From assembly GCF_000346465.2 (NCBI RefSeq), contig NC_034015.1, positions 9,232,923 to 9,296,922 on the forward strand: a stretch of DNA of 64,000 nucleotides, in the 5' to 3' direction. Below, piece by piece: positions 20,510 to 33,363 of this stretch. Made by a program: the position numbers and the translations under genes. The DNA is from Prunus persica. Its lineage: Eukaryota; Streptophyta; Magnoliopsida; Rosales; Rosaceae. Under the pieces are notes generated by a model, which did no database searches, was not told where the DNA came from, and saw nothing but the letters and a program-made list of their open reading frames with translations. Position 1 is the first letter of the stretch. Each line of letters begins with the position of its first letter.

Positions 20510-23500
20510 ATGTCGTCAAAGAAACAAGCCATTTTCATATCTTCCCTCGTAATCCTCTGGTACTCATCAAACATTGGTGTTATTCTACTCAACAAGTTCT
20601 TGCTCTCAAACTATGGCTTCAGATTCCCAATCTTCCTCACAATGTGCCACATGGCTGCCTGCGCCATTCTCAGTTACATCTCCATTGTTTTCCTCAAGGT
20701 TGTGCCTTTGCAGACCCTCAAATCTAAGTCCCAGTTCGTCAAGATTGCAACTTTGAGCGTTGTCTTTTGTGGGTCTGTTGTGGGTGGCAATATTTCACTC
20801 AGATACCTTGCGGTGTCGTTTAATCAGGCTGTCGGTGCAACGACACCGTTTTTCACTGCCCTTTTTGCGTATTTGGCGACCCTTAAGAGGGAGGCTTGGG
20901 TCACATATGCTGCTCTTGTGCCTGTTGTTACTGGAGTGGTGATTGCCAGTGGGGTATGCTTATTTTGTTCATTGGATCATTTATTGTAATCACCATTTCA
21001 TAGCTTTAACATTGCTTTTTATTTGCTTCTGTGTAGTTTTTATTTTTTAATTTTTTGGGAAAGTTAATGTTGATTTGGTCTGTATACAAATGCTGTTAAA
21101 TTCCCGGTGTATCTTGTTTTGAATTTGTTTACTTTCGTATGAATATATAGTTGAGAGATGCTACTTACTGATCCAGATCTGGAGTTCAGCTACAGGGGTT
21201 AACTTGTGATGGTTTATTCTACACTAGCTAGATATTCTATCTGGCTGAAACTTGAAATCATGTCAATTTCCGGTGATTATTGCATTTGGCTTGAGAAGTG
21301 GTATTGAAGATTACAGTAATTGGAAATGCTCTGTTCTTTTAATAGAGAGGATATTGGTAAAAAAATTAAAACTAAATCACTTGTAATTGATAATGACCGG
21401 TGCTAGACCGTGGCTGGTGTAATCAATTAAGAAACAAGGATGGACCATAATCCAAAACCATGTATGGCTAATGTAGTGATGCGAGGCTGGTGATTCAAGT
21501 TTGTGTTGGCATATGATATTTGTATCTGATAGTTTTGAAGAATGTAACAGCCTGCTTCTTAGTTTCTCTACTTGTTTTGTTATCCTTTCTTCTTTGTAAA
21601 CTATACATGTATAATAAACAAAGGAGAAGAAGAAATAAACTATTCAGTTAATTGATGCTGTGGACTGCTAGGTTCCTTATTCATATGTCATACTGTAATC
21701 TACGTTTTTCATTTTTCGTATAAGCAATGTGCTTCCATTGCAATATTAGTGGAATCACACGAATTTCTTGGTTGGTGGCAGGGTGAGCCAAGTTTTCACT
21801 TCTTTGGGTTTGTTATGTGCATTAGTGCAACTGCTGCAAGGGCCTTTAAGTCTGTTCTTCAGGGTATCCTACTTTCTTCTGAAGGGTAAAACTTGAAAGC
21901 TTTTCACTGTATAATCTCTCATCTGAACACTTGTTTAAACTTTATATTAACTCTCTATATTTGGACTGTTTCAGGTAATTAACATTTACCACCTGATAAT
22001 TTATTGAGTGAACTTCAATAATTTATGAAGGCTGATCTCTGAATGTGTTGGAATCTAACTTTTGTTTTTCAAATATTATATTATTACATATTTTCACTTT
22101 CCAAAGAATGAAGCAAGGGATGAGGGTCCTAGGAGTGAAAGCCATTTAGCAGTAGGCTAGAGAAGTATAGAAGCCCTTTGATTGCTTCACACCCAACCGT
22201 TTTCTTGGTTACCTGCCCCAAAAGAGACCTGAAACTCATGTTTTCATGTAGCTACAAAGATTCCGGGTTTGCGCAAATCAATCTAAATCATTTCTTTGCA
22301 GACAGACATAATATATATAGTTAAATATAGTTAAATTAAAATATAATAACCAATCGTGAGCTAGTAGAACTGTTTTTACGATTAGGACTCATGACTAAAA
22401 CACTTAAACTGTGAGTTTTTTTCCTCTAAGTTAAAGAAACGAGAATGGATTCTATTTGGTGTTTCTGCGCTTTTTCTTGGATATACACGTGGATATACTC
22501 CCATCTTGCTCGACTTGGTTGACAAGGAATGGACATTCTGCAAAGAATATTATAATTTTTTGATTAGTTAGAATTGTGATATTTTCTATTCAAATTGTAA
22601 ATGTTTCCTTTTTAGTTCTCTTCCATCTTCATCTCAAGCCAAATTGGAGCACTCCTTTTTTCTTGATCTGGTGTTTTATTACTATTTGGTCTGTTTGTAT
22701 GTCTTGTACTTAACAGGGAAAAGTTGAACTCCATGAATTTGCTGCTGTATATGTCTCCAATTGCTATTCTAGTGTTGTTGCCTGCTGCACTTATAATGGA
22801 GCCCAATGTCGTAGATGACACTCTGTCACTTGGAAGAGAGCATAAATTCATGTGGTTACTTCTTTTGGTTAATTCAGTAATGGCGTATTCTGCTAATTTG
22901 TCAAATTTCTTGGTGACCAAACATACAAGTGCATTAACACTTCAGGTTTTGACATCTCTCACCTTGTTTTTCCTAGTTCTTTGCGTCTTACATAATTATT
23001 TCCCAAATTACTAGGTCGATTGTTCTAATTTCAGTGGATAAAAAATGATACACAATATATAATGTATGTTTAGGTATATGTGCATACATAAAGGTTCTCT
23101 GACCAGATGTCTCCCAATATATGATGCTTAGGTTGCCACACTATTATGGACCATTGATCATGTTAGTTTATTCTGAAATGTTTGATATAAATTTATAGTC
23201 TTGCAACATAAGCATTTGTTTGACAAGAGAACATTGCTCGATATATGTATGTATATAATTACAGTCCAGCTCTTTACAAGACGTGCATTCCTGCCTCGGT
23301 CGACTGGCGGTGGCGGTGGGTTGCCCGGCGAGGCAAATTATTTTGTGTCAGTCGCCCGGCACATATGAGCTGATTAGATCTTAGGCTTTTTCGTTATGTT
23401 TTGTTTTTGCATGGATTCGGTCGCCCGGCACACATTAACTGATTAGATCTTAGGCTTTTTCGTTATGTTTTGTTTTTGCATGGATGATCCTTGAAGAACC

Positions 23501-23539
23501 TAGGAAGTGGACCATTTTAATCATTTGACTGTAGGCTGG

Positions 23540-23574
<35 letters not shown>

Positions 23575-24213
23575 GCTTTCGTTACTCCTGAAGCGTCTGC
23601 AGGCCGGTCAATCAGAAGTGTCTTTTTTCCGATTCCCAGTAGCCCAAAAACTGATAGTTAAAATATAAGCTCATAGGATGACACTACACCTGCTTAATTA
23701 GTCAACCCTATCTGGACTGGGATTTTTAAAAAATTGATTAAAACTGCTGTTGGTCAAAGAAAGTTGCTGCTAGCAGCCTAAAAAATAAGCCGGTTCAGCA
23801 GCCACTGCATCTTCACATAGTTTGGACGTTGACGTCTTCAGCTCCTTCGAATGACTCTAAAATTTTGTTTTCTTTTTTGTTCGTCTAATGTTAGGGTTCC
23901 ATGTATATGCATATACGAAGGTTCATTGCACAATTCGTGCAAACACTTCTAAATGCAGTTGAATCAATTTGTTGTAGGTGACTAAAATTTCTGTTATTTT
24001 TTATATCTTTTGTTATTCTTCTTGAACTCCCATCTAATTTCTTGACTGGAATTATGTTGCCATCAGGTATTAGGCAATGCAAAAGGTGCTGTGGCTGTTG
24101 TTATCTCAATTCTTCTTTTCAAGAATCCTGTCACTGTTATCGGTATTGGTGGTTACATGATAACTGTTGCGGGAGTTGTTGCTTACGGAGAAGCAAAACG
24201 GAGGTTTAGATAA
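20510..24213 (+). CDS. Nucleotide-sugar / triose-phosphate-type translocator
   Basis: Four exons, 20510-20953, 21782-21885, 22717-22945 and 24067-24213, all GT/AG, give 307 residues. That matches the roughly 308-residue plant 'probable sugar phosphate/phosphate translocator' proteins of the At3g11320/At5g05820 and UUAT clades. Visible marks are about ten hydrophobic segments, the N-terminal [52 protein letters not shown], the highly conserved [18 protein letters not shown] across the last intron, and a Lys/Arg-rich tail (EAKRRFR). Family members sit in the Golgi or ER membrane and exchange nucleotide sugars for wall polysaccharide synthesis; UDP-uronic acids are the known substrate of UUAT1. 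The substrate here is inferred only. It is intact, with no frameshift. Introns hold a 65 bp direct repeat and a (CA)n run. Confidence 0.9.
23351..23484. repeat. Two direct repeats in the translocator's third intron
   Basis: A unit of about 65 bp beginning GTCGCCCGGCACA and ending TTTTTGCATGGA occurs twice, 69 bp apart. A GC-rich stretch with GCCCGGCGAGG precedes it. The unit is unlike the AT-rich intron around it. Confidence 0.8.
23541..23573. repeat. (CA)n microsatellite
   Basis: An uninterrupted CA run of about 16 units in the last intron of the translocator gene. Confidence 0.9.
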
Positions 24214-24854
24214 TTGATCCTTGGCAATTACCATTCTTTTGTTTGTTTTGTATTTGCTGGCTTAAGTATTTTTGGTGAAGAGGTTAGTGAGATAATGTGC
24301 AACTTTATTCTTAGTGAATATTGTTTTAGTTGATAGAGGGAGAGAATTCATTGCGGTGTTGTATTAGAGAAAGAAAGAGAGTTCACTGTGTTGTTGTATT
24401 ATTACATGTACAAGCAACGCCTTTGTACAACATTCGATCCTAATTATTTATAGACCATTTTCGAACCATGTTCTCTTTGAACCAAGATTGGAGTAAAACT
24501 AAGGTATCAAAATACTTTATTGCATTCGGTAAGAAATATTTCATACATGATTTTCAGTTTGAAAAACTAAGGTTTGGCAATGGATTCCACCCCAAAATTT
24601 CGGGATTGAGTTTGAACTTGTTCGAGCCTACAGACCAAACGATGATTCCTATCAAGAATAACGATGGGACTTCTATTAAGTCACCGTATCAAATTGCATG
24701 TATCATTTTTGCTTCACTTTTCAAAGTAAGAGTATATGATTGTTTCTCATTCTTCCTCCCAAATACTAATATTTTTGGAACCGGTCGTAAAGCAATGGCA
24801 ATTGTGGTAATGATATGCTGTTGCGAAACATAGACCATCCAGTAAATACTGTAG
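24214..24854. other. 3' flank of the translocator gene
   Basis: Presumed 3' UTR and spacer. A 121-codon open frame at 24468-24833 shows no family resemblance and lacks supporting context, so it is not called. Confidence 0.35.
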
Positions 24855-25105
24855 TAAAGCTGCGCGGCTATACTAGTTTTGATAAAAATTTAAAATTTCT
24901 AAGTATAGCAGGATACTATACTATTTATGGAAAAAAAAAAAAAAAACAAAGACCTGCCTAGCGTCTAGGTGTATGAAAACAAGTATCGCGCACGGCTATA
25001 CTATATATATATATTTTTTTTAAACTATGGTAAAGCCGCTCGGCTATACTATTTTAAAAAAAATTAAAATACCCCGAGTATAGCCGGTCGGCTATACTAT
25101 TTATT
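24855..25105. repeat. Scattered GGCTATACTA-motif repeat
   Basis: The core CGGCTATACTA or a close variant occurs at about 24865, 24991, 25040 and 25089, each next to a variable GC-rich hexamer and separated by A/T runs. One copy is palindromic (TATAGCCGGTCGGCTATA, about 25080-25097). Repeat type unknown. Confidence 0.6.
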
Positions 25106-25512
25106 ATTTATAAAAAAAAAAAAAAAAACCATGGTTACTCCCAAAACTCAAGACGTGATATTTGAAGAAACAATAGTTCCAAATCTGAAAATTCCGAAGA
25201 AAATTGGATTGTAATTAGAAGGTATCTCAAGATTTCGAAAATTTCATATTCTGAAATATATTGGGATTTCAAGTCTTTCAATTTATATTATAAATTGAAA
25301 TACAAAATTACACGTCAGTGATGCAGATTGTGCTGTAACCCGTAACCACTCAGGCATCTGGGAAAACTAATGAAATCCCAACATGGCATTGAAGGATTTC
25401 AAGCATCACTGTGCTTCAAACAACTTCGCAGGTTTATAAAGGAAAACTGGGATTATTTTTCAAACCTCAGGAAGTTGTTTAGAAGAAAAAAGGGCAGTTT
25501 CGATGTGCCTGT

Positions 25513-28500
25513 TCAAACTATGCTGTCGGGAGGACCAGAAGGAAGCGGTTCATATCCATCATGGTGCTTAATTGTACTTTCGACCGGTATGAACTTGAGC
25601 ACAACTGCAACAAGCATGCTAACTGATCCAAGTAAAATGCAGAGTAACCATAGTTGCCAGCTTAGCGGAACAGTGCTAGCAAAATCTCCCAAGAACTCTA
25701 CTATAATAACTTGGAAGGCCACTGTGCAAACCATGACGCCTAGAAATACCCAGCTATCAAACATGCCCACGAATATGTTTATCTTCTCTATGTCACGGCT
25801 GTTTATCTCATTAAACACCTGATAAAAACAAAAGCAAAAAAACATCACATGTATGTGGGATTCGAGTACTTATGCTGGTGTGTTAAGATTTTAGAGAGAC
25901 GGACGGACACATGCATAGCCCAGAAGAAGTTATAGGCTGTATTGAAGTTAAATGTGTTGATGATGAAAGAGAAAACTAGGGTTGCTTTTAACCCGTAAAA
26001 TGTACCTGGCAAAACACAAATGCGTTGAATATCACAGTGTCTAGAACTTCAGTTGCATCTGAGCCAGAAAGTCCAAGTAGATGTTTCCCATAGAAATTGA
26101 GAACTCCAAGGACAATCAGTTGATAGATACTCTGGCCAATTATATTCCTCCACATGGCCTTGGTTATGAAGCTTGTACCCCTCCCAACAGGGGGCCTTTT
26201 CATAAGTCCATCATTTGGAGGCTCTGTTGCCAGTGCCAATGCCCCAAGAGTGTCCATAATCATGTTGACCCAAAGCAATTGCACAGCCGTAAGGGGAGCA
26301 GATCCTGAAAGAGTTGTGAAATTTATCGTTATTTATTTGTGTCTTTCTAAACAAATATAATGGTGTAGCATGCAAGAAAAATCTGCCAGACCAACATACC
26401 TGAGACACATGCAGAAACAAAATTGATTATTAGAGCAACAACGTTAACTGTCAACTGGAACTGCACAAACTTTTGAATGTTTATGTACACTGAACGTCCC
26501 CATCTGGCCACATTTACTATAGTCTTAAAATTGTCATCCAATATGATGACATCAGCACTTTCCTTGGCAACCTGTATATACCATCCATGAATTGGCTATT
26601 TAGAACTAGGAACAACATCCAATTATCAAGCAGCCGAGAGGAGAAAACAAATCCTAAATGACACAAAATGGTAGTTAACCTTATGCGCATTCAGATTGCA
26701 GGAAAAAAAAAAAAACGCCCCGTCAATAATTAGCTAAATATAATGGAGTAGTTGATTTAAGCAGAGGGACTTGTGATTTCCAGAAATCAGCAATTGAAAT
26801 TTATTGGAAGGATACCATTCCAAGTATACTACTTGGACAAAGTAATGGTTCAAAAATGATTTAGAAAAGTCATAGAGCAGCTCGTTGAGGTACATGTTGT
26901 AGTTTGGAGTTGCCTTTTCCTTTAGCAAGCAGTATATGCTATAATTAGCACGAGGACCAGAGGGAAATCACAGTAAATATCTCAAGTTGGTCTATTCCCC
27001 AAGTCAAGGGGTGTTAAAAAGCAACATAAATTAACAAAAAGAACAAGACACCAATTTCTTTTTCTGGTAAATGTTATACAAGTTACAACAATCAAGTTGC
27101 ATTCACCAGCTTCTTGGTAGGAGGGTACTGAAGAGGGCAGTTCTTATCACATCTAAGGCTTTTTCAGGTTTTCTTAGGAAGCAGTTCTATATTGGTGGTC
27201 ATTTCTATCCAAGGGTAAATATGGGCACCAAAATAGTAATATTAGTAACAAAAATAATACAACAAACAACAATAATTCGAAACTACAGCCTCAATTGTTT
27301 TTTCTTCTGGCTATGCACCAAGAATATATCTTTTAACATAATTGTTTTACTCAGTAACATGACGCGCCATGTGTCCTACCATCAAAGATTATGTGTATTG
27401 TCAATGCATGCTACATGCGACATACATGAAATGAGTTTGAGTATGTGACAAATCATGTTAGTAGCCATGTCATGGAGTATATCAATTTTGTTGGATGAAG
27501 GTAACCTCTGTTCCTGCTATGCCCATAGCAAGTCCAATGTCTGCCTCGTGCAAAGCAGGAGCGTCGTTGGTCCCATCGCCAGTCACTGCAACTACCTCAC
27601 CAAATTCATCTCTCAGAGTTTTTACCAAGATGTGCTTATCCAACGGTAAAGACCGAGCCATCACCTGTACCCACATGAACATTTAAATTTTTTGTGAACA
27701 TCTTTAAATAGTTATGGTTGAGGGTGAAAATTTTCCAATGAAATTATACAGTAACCTGAATCCTCGGTATAACAGCTTTCTTCTGCTCAAGAGACATGTT
27801 ACGAAACTCCTGTCCTTCTATGGCTAAACCATCTTCTGTGAGTATGCCGCATTCTTTAGCTATGGCTTTAGCGGTATTTATATTGTCACCAGTGACCATT
27901 CGTACAGTTATTCCAGCAGCTAAACAAGTTTGAACTGCATCCTTGACCCCAGGGCGCACAGGATCCTTGATACCGACAACTGCTATCAATGTATAGCCAT
28001 CATCTGGGATGTCATTTTCTATGGAAGAGTCATCTATATTTTTGAAAGCCAAGCAGAGAGTTCTCAAGGCTTCAGAAGCAAAAGAATTAATGACATCCGT
28101 GATATTCTTTACCTGTTCTCGGGAGAGAATAACAGATTCTCCATTAAAGTCAATAAATTTGTTACACATTCCCAGTACTATTTCTGATGCACCTTTGCAA
28201 AAGGCTCGTTTCCCACCATGAGGATGAGCTACAAGCACAGACATTTTCTTCCTCACAGAGTTGAAAGGTTCAACCTTAAGAATATTAACCTCTCTGCGCA
28301 CGGCATCAAAATCACCACCCAAAAGTAAACCAAATTCTAATAATGCTGACTCTGTTGGTGTCCCCAAAATGGAGGTCTTTCCATCTTCCTTAATAACCTC
28401 AGAGCTTGTATTTTGGAATATAACCTGTAAAAGGATGCTTGATGCTCCAGATATTTCTGAACTCAATATTTCTTTACTCTCGTTACCTTTTACATCTAAA

Positions 28501-31500
28501 GGTTTTTCACATATCCATATCTTGTTAACTACCATGTGGTTTGTGGTTAATGTCCCTGTTTTATCTGTGCAAATGCAACTAGCAGAACCCATTGTCTCAC
28601 ATGCTGAGAGATGCCTTACGAGTGCCCTATCATTCATTAATTTTTTCATAGCAAAAGCAAGGCTCAGCGTCACTGCCAATGGTAATCCTTCGGGAACTGC
28701 AACAACAATTATAGTTACCGCAATAGCAAAGTAGTTCAATAGGATTACTGCATCAGTTGAAGACCAATCAGTGATCTCGTTGTTAAGTATTTTTTCCACC
28801 AAAAATCTTACTGCCAATACCAAAAATGTCAACACAGCAAAACTCAGACCAATTTTACCAATAATTGTAGCAACACCATTCAGCTTTACCTGCAGTGGGG
28901 TCTCATCTTCTCCTCCTTCACTCAGAGTTTCCATCAACTTTCCCCATTCAGTTCTCATACCAACTGTTGTCACCAGCATTATACCTGACCCATCCTGCAC
29001 TTTAGTTCCTGAAAGAAGAAAAGGCTTCTCTTCATATACATTGACCGGCTCACTCTCACCTGACAAGCTTGACTCATCAATCAGCAAAGAGTATCCTGAT
29101 ATGAAAATCCCATCAGCTGGAACTTGGTCCCCAATTGACAAATGGACAATATCTCCAACAACCAAGTCATAAATGGAAACTTTTTGTCTTTTTTTATCCC
29201 TAGTGACCTGAACAAAAATCTTTTTCTTCTCCCTGTCCAAATCCTTGAATTGCAACGACTGTCTGTAGTCACTAATGGCAGTAACCATAACCACCAAAAC
29301 TATACTAATTAAAATTCCCACACCATCGTACATGCCTTTTGGCCACCCCTCAGTGGCAATTCCAACTCCTATTGAAACCACAGCGCATACCATAAGGATA
29401 ATTAATGTTAAGTCTTGTAGGGCTTCCCATACAAACACAAAAAATGTTCGGGGAGGTTTCTCCGTATAGCGGTTTAAGCCATAAACATTTTGCCTGATTG
29501 GTATGTTACTATCCTTGACACCTTCATCTAGCGAGACAGAGACTTTCCTTAAAATCCCATGAATTCCACCATGCATTTTCAAGGCCTTAATATCATGGCC
29601 ACGCGTGATAGATGCAAGTTCATCTGGGTGAATGCTGAAACCTGAGGTTCTGGCATCTTCAGACAGCTTGTATTCATCCTGTCTTGGCTTTTCATTGGAT
29701 CGATCACCAGCACCAGCTTCATAAGATCACATAACAAAGTGAGAGAAGGAATGAATACATGACATCAGCGGACACATAATGAACTTTTACTTGACCTATA
29801 AACTTAAAGATAATACCATCAATAAACTGCAGTGCTGCTTTCTGAACGTAAAGAGCAACTCGAATCTTTTCCTGGTAAAACAAAGAAGAATAACAAAGTC
29901 AAAAAACAGATGACAATCATAGTCCCCCAGAACTACGGTAGCAGCAAAAGTTCACAAGTCAAAGTCTTCAACTGAAAATAACAGATAACCACCGAGTATA
30001 TTCAAACATATACAGTATATTATGGGAGAATTCAAAAGCCTATTCTTCAATTTTGTTTGTTTTGAACAAAATAATCTTCCGTGTTTAAAATAGTATATTA
30101 CGGGATTTCAACAACTATCATGATCATTTGGTGGAGTAATGGGATTTCAAAAGATAGTATGACCAACAAGATTTTCAGGCTATAAGGAAAAAAACAATCA
30201 TGAATCCTAGTATTTAGTATTAACCCTAGGATTTATTATCACGCAATAAATCAAAGGGTCCTCAATTCTTTAGCATGACCCTAGTATTATACCATAAAAT
30301 CAAAATTAAAACTAAGTTTTTTAGGCCCATAAGATACTATTTTGAAGTATCTTTCACTTTCAGCATTAATATAATTTAGCAAATTTCACTTGAAAGTTGG
30401 AAGTTGGAGCTAATATATATTTTCTTTTTAAGAATTACTAGAATTTAACATACTGTTTTCTAATACACGAAAGCATACATTGGTGCTGACAATTATTATT
30501 TCAGAAAGATGACCAAATCCGTGTGTGCACCGTGTTTGACTGAAAATCACAATCAACTGAAATTAAACAAATAGTTGAGCATGATCTGCCAACTCCTGCA
30601 ACCCCTTTTTGGGTTTTATAATCAAACAAGACGTTAATGTAAAAACAATTTTTCTTGATAATTTAATATGATTCATAATACTCCTTACCAAAACAATTTT
30701 TCTGAATGTTTGCATTAAACCATTTTCTGATATTTTGAATGTCTCACAATTCTTTGCTTTTTGCCCATATATATATATATATAGAAGATAAAACAGAAAG
30801 AAGCTAATCTTAATATTTTAAGATTCGAGTGTGTGAAATATCATCTATAGAAAATTTAAAGAGCCCACGATGCCCCCACTTGGGTGACCCAGCCACCCAT
30901 TTTAAGGATCAAATTGGACAGGGACTCGGCCAATAATCTCTGGCCAATAATCTCTGTCAATAGCCATCCGCTATCAACACGGCGATACCCTCTTGTTTTA
31001 AAGTCATTATTTTTGACTTTTTTGTCATGCGAAAGTTCCTAGAAAATTCATCCCTTGCCATTATCGAAAGATGTAGTCAGAAAGGTCTTTTTCTTATATT
31101 CGTACTACGCGTCGTCGTTATGTAAACCATGGACTACTCTGCTACGCGTCGTTTTCTGTTGAGGCAAACGAAATTAAACGCAAGAAACATAGTGAACCCA
31201 TCAATACAATAGTACAAAAGGTCGTCAGTCGAACGTGAGCCCCACCTGGCATGGGGGCATCACATGGAAACGGACGGGCATCGAAAAACAGTATTATAAT
31301 AAAGAAAGGTTGAGAACAAACGTGGGACCACACACGCCTCCTCCTGCTTCTCTTTCTTTCTTTCATTTTGTGAGTTTTAATTTACAACCTACGATTAGCG
31401 ATCACTGAATTTTTAGCAGTCCAAATTACTCAAATTAAAATATGAAAATCGTTTTAATTTCTTTTGTTTTCCTACCTTTTTTTTCTCGGTAACCAAACAA

Positions 31501-31839
31501 AATAAAAACAAAATCGTAATCAAAATAAAAACGTAAAAACTGCATATTTTTAGCAGCAAAACCTCTATAAACGGCGGCGTGTTCATAATTTTTTTTATTT
31601 TTTTTATAACGAAATCAAAATAAAAACGCAATAACTGCATAAGCTGAGAGAGAGAGAGAGAGAGAGACCTGGATTTGACGCTTCTTCCTCTCGGCCTCGG
31701 ACCGCTTAGCGAGATCGGCCACGAAGCGGAACCTCCTGCGACGGTTCTTGACGAGCGCGACGGCTTTTCTCCATCTCCGAATAGTTTCCTCCGAAGGATT
31801 CTTGCTCTCCACCTCGAAGTCCTTCAAGTACCTCTCCAT
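25513..31839 (-). CDS. Autoinhibited P-type Ca2+-ATPase, ACA4/ACA11 type (copy A, intact)
   Basis: Seven coding exons: 31839-31669, 29871-29817, 29716-27756, 27664-27506, 26571-26400, 26304-26006 and 25818-25513. All are GT/AG, and they give 1040 residues. Exon 1 carries the N-terminal calmodulin-binding autoinhibitor ([20 protein letters not shown]). Exon 3 carries the A domain (SLSGESEPV), [14 protein letters not shown] of M4, the phosphorylation motif [13 protein letters not shown], the nucleotide-site FCKGASE, and [10 protein letters not shown]. Exon 4 has the hinge [12 protein letters not shown]6 ([14 protein letters not shown]) and the C-terminus follow. P-IIB pumps export Ca2+ from the cytosol; ACA4 and ACA11 act at the vacuolar membrane. 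All catalytic motifs look normal. A deletion of about 200 bp relative to copy B removed intron sequence up to the exon 4 donor (now GAG|gttacc), which remains usable. Confidence 0.9.
31646..31667. repeat. (GA)n at exon 1 donor of copy A
   Basis: The dinucleotide run directly abuts the first-exon splice donor of the ATPase. Shorter versions sit at the same place in copy B (57225-57235) and in the copy C remnant (49320-49336). Confidence 0.8.
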
Positions 31840-32160
31840 TTCCACTGTTTTTTTCTCTGTCCTCACAATATTCAGAGAGACGCAGAAAAAGAGAGAGTCG
31901 CTCAGAGGCGAAGACTAGAGGGAGAGAGGGAAGGGAAGGGGAACGGGAAGCCAAAGGTGTGAGTCGCAGACTTCTAAGCCAAAGGAGAAGATTCCGTACA
32001 TGTGCGTACAAAAAGGTTTGTCCTGGGGCCTGCCGTAGATGGAGGCCACGTCACGTGGTTTACCGTGTTGGTGGGATTATTTAATCAGAGAATATTGTTT
32101 ATGTGTGCATTATTTGTGGGAAAAGTGTTTACTTTGATTTTCTTGTCACGTGATTTGACA
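31840..32160 (-). promoter_or_regulatory. 5' leader and promoter region of ATPase copy A
   Basis: The first 120 bp upstream of the ATG are close to the same region of copy B (57408-57530): a GA/CT-rich leader, then CCGTACATGTGCG near 31993. No TATA box was clearly seen. Similarity to copy B stops at the Harbinger insertion near 57635. Confidence 0.4.
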
Positions 32161-33213
32161 GATTATACAAATTACAAAGTGACACTAACTTTCCCTTGGG
32201 GATTAAATTATTGCGAATTATGATTTTGCTTTTCTCGCCACATGATTTTGATTTGGACTCATCACGTTTGTCTTTTTTTTAAAAAAAAATTTTTAATTTT
32301 TAATTCTTAATTTTTTGCGAAAATCACGTTAGTAGTGAAGAAGTATCCCAGACTTTTTAGCTATAAAGAAAAAACAATTTAACTTGACCAAAATACCCTA
32401 ATTCTGGAATTCTCTAAGTTTGACTTAGCATTATAGGCTAAAATATAAGAAAAATTAGTGTATATAATAGACTATAGTTTAGTGTTTGCCAAAAAAAGAG
32501 AGTATAGTTTAGTGATAAAAAAAAATTAATAATTAAGATATCATAAATTAAGTATTTTGCTTTTGAATTTGGTGAATGAGTTTTGAATTTTGTTTTATAA
32601 TAGGACAACAATGTGGCCCAAATTGAATGGAGTATTTAAATTCATAGGAGAAAAGACAGGTTTGCTCCTCTTAATTTAAGAGGTTTTTCTCAAAATAAAA
32701 TTATTTGAGAGACCTCAATAGATAAGGACTGTATATATATATTAGCCCCTTAGCATATGCTCACGCATGTGCCAATTGGTTCTTTATTTTATTTTATAGA
32801 ATTAAAAAAGATAATAGGAAGTTGTGTTCCATAAAAATAGGACTCATTACCTGATTTTGTTTCTATTTAAAATAAAATTAATATGAAAGAGTGTGAATTT
32901 ACCATATTATCCTCATTAATAATTTTAATTGTTGATGTTTGCATTAACCAATGACATTTTATGGTATGAAAATGTGAAAAATAGATGGTTTTGATCATTG
33001 AATTTTTTTGTTTTTGTTTTTGTTTTTTTGTAGGTGACTCTAAAAGTTGTCCCTCAAATTTATTTAAGGAAACCTTCAATAGAAGGAGACTGTATATGGG
33101 GTCTTTCTTCGTTACGGAGTCCACGATGCGGATTGGTTACGAATATCTATTTTTTACCATACGATGATACCAACTTTCAACGCTTCATTTATTCTTTTTT
33201 TCTTTCACCGAGT

Positions 33214-33282
<69 letters not shown>

Positions 33283-33363
33283 TCCTCCTTTTTAATTCTT
33301 TCTTCCGTTTTCTTTCCTTTCCTTCTCTCTTCTCTCTGTTTCCTGCGTTTATCCCTTTATCTC
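32160..33363. repeat. Upstream flank of the duplication, copy A side
   Basis: This 1.2 kb stretch matches 62500-63625 from TTATACAAATTA through TATCCCAGACTTTTTAGC and ATTTACCATATTATCCTC to the (CT)n run and CTTTATCTCTC. No gene was found. It ends abruptly at 33363, where ATPase intron sequence begins. Confidence 0.75.
33218..33278. repeat. (CT)n microsatellite
   Basis: About 30 CT units. The equivalent run in the other flank copy is at 63489-63528. Confidence 0.9.

Noticed and set aside
20090..20519. Proline/lysine-rich and phenylalanine-rich frames
   Set aside because: Translations of poly(C), poly(A) and their complements.
23281..23484. CRISPR-like repeat-spacer array
   Set aside because: Only two units in a plant intron; direct duplication explains it.
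24468..24833. 121-codon open frame downstream of the translocator gene
   Set aside because: No recognisable domain, no intron context and AT-rich surroundings; it probably lies in 3' flanking DNA.
28261..29172. Plus-strand open frames across ATPase exon 3 (also 52281-53192)
   Set aside because: Shadows of the conserved minus-strand ATPase coding sequence.
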